From the NCBI RefSeq assembly GCF_014495685.1, contig NZ_JACTVI010000090.1, forward strand, positions 1-32,979: 32,979 bases of DNA, written 5' to 3'. A program made the translations under genes and the position numbers. Shown in pieces: positions 22,579 to 29,046 of this stretch; position 1 is the stretch's first letter; each line of letters begins with the position of its first letter. This stretch comes from Streptomyces sp. TRM68367. GTDB lineage: Bacteria > Actinomycetota > Actinomycetes > Streptomycetales > Streptomycetaceae. The notes under the pieces were generated by a model. The model saw nothing but the letters and a program-made list of their open reading frames with translations, did no database searches and had not been told where the DNA came from.

Positions 22579-23478
22579 ATGGCCGAGGTGGCGACTTCCG
22601 CGACTTCCGATCAGCTGTTGGTGGTCATCGATCCGGTCGCCCGGCGCGCCGACGGGGAGTCGGTACGGATCGCGAAAGACGTGCTCAGCGCGGGTGCGGC
22701 CACCAAGGTGTGCCTGCCGGACGGGCCGGAGGAGTTCGCCCGGGCGCTGGCGCGGCGCGGCTCGCGGCGGCCGGTCGTGGTCGGTGACGACCGGGCGCTG
22801 GTGCGGGCGGTGGCGCTGCTGCACCGGCAGCGGGAGCTGGCGCAGTGTGTGCTGTCGGTGGTGCCGGTGGGGGGTGCGCTGACCGTGGCGCGGGCGCTGG
22901 GTGTGCCCACGGGGGCGGTCGCGGCGGCGCGGGCCGTGCTGGACGGGGCGGAGCGGCGGCTGGACCTGCTCGTCGACGACAGCGACGGGGTGGTGCTGGG
23001 GACGGTGGGGATCCCGCCGGTGCCGGTGCGGGAGCCGTCATACCTGAAGAACGGCGACACCGACGACGACCGGGACACCGCCGTACGGCCATGGCTGCGG
23101 ACGTGCCGGTCCTTCGTACGGACCCTGGTGCCGGCCCGGCCGTCCCGGAGCGCCGCCGACCCGCCGTCCGGCCCGGCGCGGCTGCGGGTGGAGGTCGACG
23201 GGGTGCGGCTGGTCGACCTGGACCAGCCGGTGGAGGCGCTGTCCGTGACGTCGGGCGAGGCGGGTGTGGCCGAGGTCGAGGTGCGCCCGCTGTCGGTGGG
23301 CGCGGAGGCGTCGCCGCTGCTCGCGACGGGCCGGACCGTGACCGTCTCCGGCGCCCACTTCCGTTACCGGGCGGACACGGCGGTGTCGGGGCCGCTACGG
23401 CGGCGGACGTGGACGGTACGGGAGGCGGCCTGGGGGCTGACGTTGCCTGCGTCACCGGGTTCGTCGTCGGGGACCTGA
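22579..23478 (+). CDS. Diacylglycerol-kinase-like protein with degenerate catalytic motif
   Basis: 299 residues from ATG 22579, with GAGG sites just upstream. The start (LLVVIDPVARRADGESVRIA) and general plan follow the DAGK catalytic domain: a Rossmann-like N-terminal half and a beta-rich C-terminal half (RLRVEVDGVRLVDLDQPVEA). The glycine-rich GGDGT loop is replaced by VVVGDDRALVRAV, so lipid kinase activity is doubtful. The order purA next to a DAGK-like gene is, from memory, conserved in Streptomyces, which argues for a maintained but unknown role. Confidence 0.7.
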   Translation: MAEVATSATSDQLLVVIDPVARRADGESVRIAKDVLSAGAATKVCLPDGPEEFARALARRGSRRPVVVGDDRALVRAVALLHRQRELAQCVLSVVPVGGALTVARALGVPTGAVAAARAVLDGAERRLDLLVDDSDGVVLGTVGIPPVPVREPSYLKNGDTDDDRDTAVRPWLRTCRSFVRTLVPARPSRSAADPPSGPARLRVEVDGVRLVDLDQPVEALSVTSGEAGVAEVEVRPLSVGAEASPLLATGRTVTVSGAHFRYRADTAVSGPLRRRTWTVREAAWGLTLPASPGSSSGT

Positions 23479-23621
23479 GACGAAGGAGCCGTAGAGGATA
23501 CGAAGGAGCCGTATGAATCCGCGGTTCCGACTGCGCCTCCGTGACATGTCTGCGTAAAGTCCGACACATGGTGGCGGGATCAGCAGTCTCTGGCTTACGG
23601 ACGGCAGTCCGCGCGGAGCGT

Positions 23622-23687
23622 GATGTGCTGCGCCGGTCGGGCGCCGTGTACCAGTTCCGCCACGCGCGCCTCCAGGACCATCTCAGG
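23622..23687 (+). pseudogene. Scrap of a NACHT/STAND-type NTPase gene (C-terminal motif)
   Basis: The frame encodes VLRRSGAVYQFRHARLQDHL (23625-23684), which closely matches, from memory, the winged-helix end motif of large Streptomyces NACHT/STAND proteins (RRxGGAYQFRHALLQDHLA). Nothing else of such a gene is left nearby. It is most simply a relic of a gene mostly deleted between the DAGK-like gene and the GbsR gene. Confidence 0.45.
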
Positions 23688-24201
23688 GGGGCGTCTGGTC
23701 CTGGCCGAACAGCTTGTCGCGGTGCACGCGCCAGCGTTCCATCAGGCCCTGGAACTCCCCGTCCACGAACTCGAAGAACGCGAGGGTCTCGGCGAGCCGA
23801 CGGCCCGCCGGAGTGTCCGCGCCGAGGTGGGTGACGCCCTCGCGCAGCGCCTCCTCCCAGCGCTTGATGACCGCCTCGCGGTTGGTGAGCGCCTCGTACC
23901 ACTGGTCGCTGTGCACCCGGTACCGCTCCCGGCGGGAGCCGGGTTCCCGCTCGCGCGACAGCATGTGCACCTGGGCCAGGTAGCGCACCGCGCCGGAGAC
24001 CGCGGCGGGTGAGATCTTCAGTTGTTCGCCGAGTTCGGCGGAGGTCAGGGCTCCGGTGTCGGAGGAGAGCAGGGCCGCGAAGACCCGGGCGGGCATCCGC
24101 GGCAGGCCCGCCTCGACGAGTTGCGCCGCGAAGTGCTCCACGAACCGCGAGATCGCCACCGGATCGCGGGAGCTCTGCTCCCTCGCCTTCGGTTCCGTCA
24201 T
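23683..24201 (-). CDS. GbsR/MarR-family transcriptional regulator
   Basis: 172 residues from ATG 24201 (GAGG upstream). Winged helix at about residues 20-105: RMPARVFAALLSSDTGALTS, AELGEQLKISPAAVSGAVRY and the wing REREPGSRRERYRVHSD. The C-terminal helical part (KRWEEALREGVTHLG, ETLAFFEFVDGEFQGLMERW) is typical of the GbsR-like regulators that sit beside drug exporters. It is divergent from the ABC exporter and probably represses it. Confidence 0.9.
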   Translation of the reverse strand: MTEPKAREQSSRDPVAISRFVEHFAAQLVEAGLPRMPARVFAALLSSDTGALTSAELGEQLKISPAAVSGAVRYLAQVHMLSREREPGSRRERYRVHSDQWYEALTNREAVIKRWEEALREGVTHLGADTPAGRRLAETLAFFEFVDGEFQGLMERWRVHRDKLFGQDQTPP

Positions 24202-24287
24202 ACCTCGATCATCTCCCCTGCTCAGCCCCTGAGCGGACGCCGTCCGCAAGTCTAGACGCCGTTTTAACGCTTCCTTAACTTCACAAA

Positions 24288-24313
24288 TTTCTGAAAGAAC
24301 TGTACTTTCTGAA
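24288..24313. promoter_or_regulatory. Operator candidate: TTTCTGAA repeats before the ABC exporter
   Basis: TTTCTGAA occurs at 24288-24295 and 24306-24313, 18 bases apart, and the pair encloses an inverted GAAAG-N7-CTTTC. The second copy ends 2 bases before ATG 24316, which has no clear ribosome site, so transcription may start near the ATG. This AT-rich patch stands out from the 70% GC surroundings and is the best target for the GbsR-type regulator. Confidence 0.5.
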
Positions 24314-24315
24314 GC

Positions 24316-25230
24316 ATGACCAAGGCAATCACCGTCTCCGGCCTGCACAAGTCGTTCGGCCGGACGCATGCGCTCGACGGGCTCGACCTGGAAGTCGAGA
24401 CCGGCGAGGTCCACGGCTTCCTCGGCCCCAACGGCGCCGGCAAGTCGACCACCATCCGTGTCCTGCTCGGCCTGCTGGGCGCCGACTCCGGCGCGGCGCA
24501 GGTGCTCGGCCGCGATCCCTGGACCGACGCGGTGGAGCTGCACCGCCGCATCGCGTACGTGCCCGGGGACGTGACGCTGTGGCGCAACCTCTCGGGCGGC
24601 GAGGTCATCGACCTGTTCGGCCGGCTGCGCGGAGGCCTGAACGCCGGGCGCCGGGCGGAGCTGATCGAGCGGTTCGAGCTGGACCCGACGAAGAAGGGGC
24701 GGACGTACTCCAAGGGCAACCGGCAGAAGGTCGCCCTGGTCGCCGCCTTCGCCTCCGACGTGGACCTGCTGATCCTGGACGAGCCGACCTCGGGCCTGGA
24801 CCCGCTGATGGAGGAGGCCTTCCAGCGCTGCGTCGAGGAGGAGCGGCGGCGCGGCCGTACGATCCTGCTCTCCTCGCACATCCTCAGCGAGGTCGAGGAG
24901 CTGTGCGACCGGGTCAGCATCATCCGCAAGGGCAGCACGGTCGAGACCGGTTCGCTCGCCGACCTGCGCCACCTGACCCGCACCAGCGTCACCGCCGAAC
25001 TCGCCGGCCCGCCGGGCGGGCTGTCCCGCCTGCCCGGCGTGCACGACCTCGACATCCAGGGACACCGGGTCCGGCTCCAGGTCGACACCGACAAGCTGGA
25101 CGGCGTCCTGCGACAGCTCGGCGAGTCGGGCGTGCGGTCGCTGACGTCGACGCCGCCGACGCTGGAGGAACTGTTCATGCGGCACTACCAGACCGAGACG
25201 GACCACGAGAACAAGGTGGCATCGTCATGA
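24316..25230 (+). CDS. ABC exporter ATP-binding protein
   Basis: 304 residues. Walker A GPNGAGKSTT at about residues 37-46, Q-loop region near IAYVPGDVTLW, signature degenerate as TYSKGNRQKVAL (about 131-142, in place of LSGGQ), Walker B LLILDEPTSGLDPL and the switch His in LLSSHILSEVEEL. The C-terminal extension (ETGSLADLRHLTRTSVTAEL) is of the drug-exporter (DrrA/TnrB2-like) type. Drives efflux with the permease encoded next, whose start overlaps this stop (ATGA). Confidence 0.93.
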   Translation: MTKAITVSGLHKSFGRTHALDGLDLEVETGEVHGFLGPNGAGKSTTIRVLLGLLGADSGAAQVLGRDPWTDAVELHRRIAYVPGDVTLWRNLSGGEVIDLFGRLRGGLNAGRRAELIERFELDPTKKGRTYSKGNRQKVALVAAFASDVDLLILDEPTSGLDPLMEEAFQRCVEEERRRGRTILLSSHILSEVEELCDRVSIIRKGSTVETGSLADLRHLTRTSVTAELAGPPGGLSRLPGVHDLDIQGHRVRLQVDTDKLDGVLRQLGESGVRSLTSTPPTLEELFMRHYQTETDHENKVASS

Positions 25231-26831
25231 CCGCCACGACCTTCGCGGTACGGCCCTCCAGCTCGCGTCACCTGGCGGGCACGGCCACTCTGCTGCGGTT
25301 CGCGCTGCGCCGCGACCGGCTGATGATCCCGGTCTGGATCGTCGTGAACGCCCTGATGGTCCTGTCCATGCCGAACACGCTGAAGGGCCTGTACGGCAGC
25401 CCGGCCGAACGCGCCGACCTGGTGCGGCAGATGGAGACCAACTCCTCGCTGCGCGCGCTGATCGGCCCCGTCTTCGACGACTCCCTGGGCGCGCTGACGG
25501 CCTGGCGCATCGGCGTCTTCGCCGCTGCCCTGGCCGCCGTGATGGGCCTGCTCGTCGTCGTACGGCACACCCGGGACGAGGAGGAGAGCGGCCGGCAGGA
25601 GCTGGTGGCGTCCGGGATGGTGGGCCGCCGGGCCTCCCTGACGGCGGCGCTGCTCGCGGCGGCCGTCGCGAACGCCGTCCTGGCCCTGCTGATCACGGCC
25701 GGACTGGCCGGGCAGGGCGCCACCGGCGCCCTCGCCTTCGGGCTCGGCATCGCGGGCGTCGGGATGGTCTTCGCCACGATGGCGGCGATCATCGCCCAGC
25801 TGACGGAGAGCGCCCGGCTGGCCCGCGGGCTGACGGCGGCCGTGCTCGGCGCGGCCTTCGTGCTGCGCGCTGCGGGCGACTCGGCCACGGACGACGGCTC
25901 GTCGGTGCTGACCTGGCTCTCCCCGCTGGGCTGGCTGGAGAACGTCCGGCCGTACGCCGACGAGCGCTGGTGGGTCCTGCTGCTGCTGGCGGGGGCGGCG
26001 CTGGCCCAGGGCGCGGTGGCCTACGCACTCACCGGGCGCCGGGACGTCGGCATGAGCTTCGTGCCGACCCGGCCAGGACCGGCGAACGGCCGGCTGGCGA
26101 CCGCCGGCGCGCTGGCCTGGCGGCTGCAGCGGGGCAGCGTACTCGGCTGGAGCATCGGCTTCTTCCTCGCCGGGGTCGTCTACGGCGGGATGACCGAGGG
26201 CGCGGCCGACCTCGTCGGCGACAACGAGAACGCCCGCGAGATCATCCAGCGGATGGGCGGACAGTCGGGGATCACCGACGCGTTCCTGTCGTCGATGATC
26301 GGGATCATGGGGCTGATCGCGGCCCTGTACATCGTGGCGACGGTGCTGCGCCTGCACGGCGAGGAGACCTCGGGCCGCGCGGAACCGGTGCTGGCCGGTG
26401 CGGTGGGCCGCCTGCGCTGGGCTGCCGGACACCTGACGGTCGCCTTCGCCGGATCCGCCCTGATCATGCTGTTGGCGGGCCTGGGCTTCGCGGTCGGCTA
26501 CGGCCAGGACCTCGGGCGGATCCTCGCGGCGTGCCTGGTGCAGCTCCCCGCGGTGTGGACGATCGGCGGCGCGGCGGTCCTGCTGCATGGTGTTGCGCCG
26601 CGCGCGGCGACGGCGGCGTGGGGCGTGGCCGGGGCGGTCCTGCTCATCGGCTGGGTCGGGCCGGCGCTGGACGTACCGCAGGCGGTGCTGGACGTGTCGC
26701 CGTTCGGGCATCTGCCGAAGCTGCCGGGTGAGGACATGGCGTGGGGGCCGGTGGTGGTCCTGACGGCGATCGCGGGGGCGCTGGTGGCGGTGGGGCTGGT
26801 GGGGTTGCGGAGGCGGGACCTGACCACTTGA
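25227..26831 (+). CDS. ABC exporter permease, TnrB/polyketide-antibiotic exporter type
   Basis: 534 residues with about 12 membrane spans in two similar halves, for example IPVWIVVNALMVLSM, AAALAAVMGLLVVV, GWSIGFFLAGVVYGG, IGIMGLIAALYIVATVLRL and VVVLTAIAGALVAVGLVGL. The length and the motif RHTRDEEESGRQELVASGMV, repeated as RLHGEETSGRAEPVLAGAVG in the second half, are typical of fused ABC-2-like exporters of polyketide antibiotics. It works with the preceding ATPase; the exported compound is unknown. Convergent with the Uma2 gene, 7 bases apart. Confidence 0.92.
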   Translation: MTATTFAVRPSSSRHLAGTATLLRFALRRDRLMIPVWIVVNALMVLSMPNTLKGLYGSPAERADLVRQMETNSSLRALIGPVFDDSLGALTAWRIGVFAAALAAVMGLLVVVRHTRDEEESGRQELVASGMVGRRASLTAALLAAAVANAVLALLITAGLAGQGATGALAFGLGIAGVGMVFATMAAIIAQLTESARLARGLTAAVLGAAFVLRAAGDSATDDGSSVLTWLSPLGWLENVRPYADERWWVLLLLAGAALAQGAVAYALTGRRDVGMSFVPTRPGPANGRLATAGALAWRLQRGSVLGWSIGFFLAGVVYGGMTEGAADLVGDNENAREIIQRMGGQSGITDAFLSSMIGIMGLIAALYIVATVLRLHGEETSGRAEPVLAGAVGRLRWAAGHLTVAFAGSALIMLLAGLGFAVGYGQDLGRILAACLVQLPAVWTIGGAAVLLHGVAPRAATAAWGVAGAVLLIGWVGPALDVPQAVLDVSPFGHLPKLPGEDMAWGPVVVLTAIAGALVAVGLVGLRRRDLTT

Positions 26832-26838
26832 CAAGGCC

Positions 26839-27432
26839 TCAGTCGGCCCAGCGCCTCAGCTCCTCGGTGTCGAGTTCGATGCCGACAGGGTCGGGGAGGG
26901 TGACTTTCTCACCGAACTTCACCGTGTGAACGACCCGGTATCCCTCCTTCGGGTCCGGGTGGCTGTGTACAACAACCGAGAGGTATTCACGGTCGATCAG
27001 CAAGTAGACCGGAATACCCGCCTCCGCGTAACCACGAGGCTTCTCCACGCGGTCGCGGTTGTGCGTGTCCGAGTCGTACGACGTGACCTCGACGGCCATC
27101 AGCACACCGTCGGGGTCGGCCCAGTCGCCCTGCCCAGCGAAGTGCCCCACTGGTGTCAGCACCGCGTCAGGCAGCGCCCGGCCCTTGCGATAGGCCTCCA
27201 CCTGCAACCCCTGGGTCGGGTTCAGATTGAGCTCGGGCCGAGACTCCATGCACCGGCGGACCAGCCACATGATGAGCTCGCCGTGGTTGCCGTTCGTCAC
27301 CTTCTTGAGTCCGATCCGTCCGTTGATGAATTCCAACCTGACGGTCTCGTCCTCACGGAATACGAACTCGGCGATCCGCTCGAACATGTCCACCGACAAC
27401 TGAGACGACGCGCGCTCTGCCATAACCGTCAT
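26839..27432 (-). CDS. Uma2-family (DUF820) putative endonuclease
   Basis: 197 residues; ATG 27432 chosen for GGGAGG 4 bases upstream. Core PD-(D/E)XK-like residues: PDAVLTP (Asp), MAVEVTSYDSDTHNRDRVEK (Glu, Lys) and YAEAGIPVYLLID. Role unknown. Divergent from the DUF3151 gene. Confidence 0.87.
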   Translation of the reverse strand: MTVMAERASSQLSVDMFERIAEFVFREDETVRLEFINGRIGLKKVTNGNHGELIMWLVRRCMESRPELNLNPTQGLQVEAYRKGRALPDAVLTPVGHFAGQGDWADPDGVLMAVEVTSYDSDTHNRDRVEKPRGYAEAGIPVYLLIDREYLSVVVHSHPDPKEGYRVVHTVKFGEKVTLPDPVGIELDTEELRRWAD

Positions 27433-27556
27433 GGTGCCTCCCTTCGCAGGCGGGCACCAGCTTGCCGAGCCTGCCGCGACCACCGACCGGACTCCCCGCA
27501 TGATCAGCCGAACGGGTGACCGCCCCACCACCGCGCCCCCGCCCCCGCACCTGCGC

Positions 27557-27562
27557 CAGACT
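27557..27562 (+). promoter_or_regulatory. Candidate -10 (CAGACT) of a leaderless DUF3151 transcript
   Basis: CAGACT ends 6 bases before ATG 27569, with no ribosome site in between, the same spacing as at the aminotransferase gene (2577-2582). A leaderless transcript is likely. Confidence 0.4.
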
Positions 27563-27568
27563 GGACCC

Positions 27569-27982
27569 ATGGCCATTCACGAGAACCTCCTCGGGGGACC
27601 GCCCCCGACCCACCTCCCCGACGACCCGCAGCCGCGTGAACTGCTCGCGGGCGGGACGTCGCCCACCGATGTCGCCGCACAGCACCCGACCTCCTCGCTG
27701 GCCTGGGCCCGGCTGGCCGACGAGGCGTTCGAGCGGGGCAGCGTCGTGGAGTCGTACGCCTACGCCCGTACGGGCTACCACCGCGGCCTGGATTCCCTGC
27801 GCCGCAGCGGCTGGAAGGGCCACGGCCCGGTCCCGTGGGAGCACGAGCCGAACCGCGGCTTCCTGCGTGCCCTGCACGCCCTCGCCCGCGCCGCGCAGGC
27901 GATCGGCGAGCAGGAGGAGTACGAGCGCTGCAGCCAGTTCCTGAAGGACTCCTCGCCGACGGCGGCCCAGGTCCTGGGCTGA
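27569..27982 (+). CDS. DUF3151 protein
   Basis: 137 residues, the usual length for this actinobacterial family. Recognisable blocks: NLLGGPPPTHLP at the start, AWARLADEAFERGSVVESYA, YARTGYHRGLDSLRRSGWKG, GPVPWEHEPNRGFLRALHAL and a C-terminal helix EEYERCSQFLKDSSPTAAQV. All-helical, cytoplasmic, function not known. From memory the family lies near tryptophan 2,3-dioxygenase and aldolase genes in Streptomyces chromosomes, consistent with the dioxygenase gene that follows here. Confidence 0.88.
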   Translation: MAIHENLLGGPPPTHLPDDPQPRELLAGGTSPTDVAAQHPTSSLAWARLADEAFERGSVVESYAYARTGYHRGLDSLRRSGWKGHGPVPWEHEPNRGFLRALHALARAAQAIGEQEEYERCSQFLKDSSPTAAQVLG

Positions 27983-28008
27983 ACCGACGGCTGTATCGAC
28001 GGACACCG

Positions 28009-28036
28009 AAGGCCCGCCTGTGATCAGGCGGGCCTT
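28009..28036 (+). terminator. Terminator of the DUF3151 gene
   Basis: A perfect 12-bp stem AAGGCCCGCCTG / CAGGCGGGCCTT around TGAT, 26 bases after the stop. Confidence 0.85.
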
Positions 28037-28139
28037 GCCGTTCCGGGGGACGATTGCGGAAGATGCCGGTGGGGACCGGGGCCCCGTGCCGGTAATGGCA
28101 GGGCGGACCGCTACCCGTAGTGCACAGCAGGAGACAGCG

Positions 28140-29000
28140 ATGTCCCATCCGGCTCACCAGGCTGACGAGGCTCACGAGGCTGAGGAGCCTGCGACTCCGC
28201 ATCTCGACTTCCAGGGCACGACGCCGTATGAGGACTACGTCCGGGCGGACGTGCTCACCCACCTCCAGCACACCCTCTCCGACGACCCCGGAGAGATGGT
28301 CTTCCTGGTCACGACCCAGGTGATGGAGCTGTGGTTCACCGTCGTCGTCCACGAGTGGGAGACGGCGGCGCGGGCCCTGCGCGAGGACGACGTCCCCGCG
28401 GCGGTCGCCGCGCTGAAACGTTCCGTACGGGAACTGGAGGCGCTGAACGCCTCCTGGAAGCCGCTCGGCCAGCTCACGCCTGCCCAGTTCAACTCGTACC
28501 GCTCCGCCCTCGGCGAGGGCTCCGGCTTCCAGTCGGCGATGTACCGCCGCATGGAGTTCCTGCTCGGCGAGAAGTCCGCGTCCATGCTGGTCCCGCACCG
28601 GGGCGCGCCGCGCGTCCACGCCGAACTGGAGAAGGCGCTGCACCAGCCGAGCCTGTACGACGAGGTCGTACGGCTTCTCGCGCGCCGCGGCCACGACATC
28701 CCGGACGCCGTACGGGACCGCGACGTGTCCCGGCGCTACGAGCCCTCGCCCGCGGTGGAGGCGGCCTGGACCGCCGTCTACTCGGGCGACCAGAACGGCG
28801 AACTCGCCCGGCTCGGCGAGGCGTTGACCGACGTCGCCGAGCTGGTGTGGCGCTGGCGCAACGACCACCTGGTCGCCACCCGCCGCGCGATGGGCGCCAA
28901 GCCCGGCACGGGCGGCTCCGCCGGGGTGGCCTGGCTGGAGAAGCGGGCGCAGAAGAACGTGTTCCCCGAGCTGTGGAGTTCTCGCACATTGGCCACGTGA
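28140..29000 (+). CDS. kynA: Tryptophan 2,3-dioxygenase, last residues supplied by an integrated element
   Basis: 286 residues from ATG 28140 (GGAG upstream). Heme enzyme opening the indole ring of tryptophan to N-formylkynurenine, first step of the kynurenine pathway. Family blocks: LDFQGTTPYEDYVRADVLTH, MVFLVTTQVMELWFTVVVHE, GEGSGFQSAMYRRMEFLLG, the heme-ligand region WRWRNDHLVATRRAMG and the substrate loop GTGGSAGVAWLEKR. The distal His of the usual HQxxELW motif is Thr here (TTQVMELW), probably typical of actinobacterial forms. The end reads KNVFPELW then SSRTLAT; from memory chromosomal copies end differently after ELW, because an element has recombined into the Trp codon (28974-28976). 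Confidence 0.88.
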   Translation: MSHPAHQADEAHEAEEPATPHLDFQGTTPYEDYVRADVLTHLQHTLSDDPGEMVFLVTTQVMELWFTVVVHEWETAARALREDDVPAAVAALKRSVRELEALNASWKPLGQLTPAQFNSYRSALGEGSGFQSAMYRRMEFLLGEKSASMLVPHRGAPRVHAELEKALHQPSLYDEVVRLLARRGHDIPDAVRDRDVSRRYEPSPAVEAAWTAVYSGDQNGELARLGEALTDVAELVWRWRNDHLVATRRAMGAKPGTGGSAGVAWLEKRAQKNVFPELWSSRTLAT

Positions 29001-29015
29001 AATTCCATAGAGTGT
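28970..29015. other. Attachment-site junction (attL/attR) of the serine-integrase element
   Basis: The dioxygenase reading frame leaves its family consensus just after the Trp codon at 28974-28976. The sequence from 28976 on, GAGTTCTCGCACATTGG, resembles the arm to the right of the TT core of phiC31 attP as I remember it (GAGTTCTCTCAGTTGGGG), placing the crossover dinucleotide at TG 28974-28975. The integrase gene starts about 70 bases further, as in phiC31-type phages. The other junction is outside the window. Confidence 0.6.
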
Positions 29016-29046
29016 GGCCATGAGTCCGCCAGGAGTGGTCACAGGC

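Noticed and set aside
28140..28200. Nine-base tandem repeats (GGCTCACCAG/GCTGACGAG type) at the start of the dioxygenase gene.
   Set aside because: They encode an Ala/His/Glu-rich flexible N terminus and look like ordinary coding slippage.
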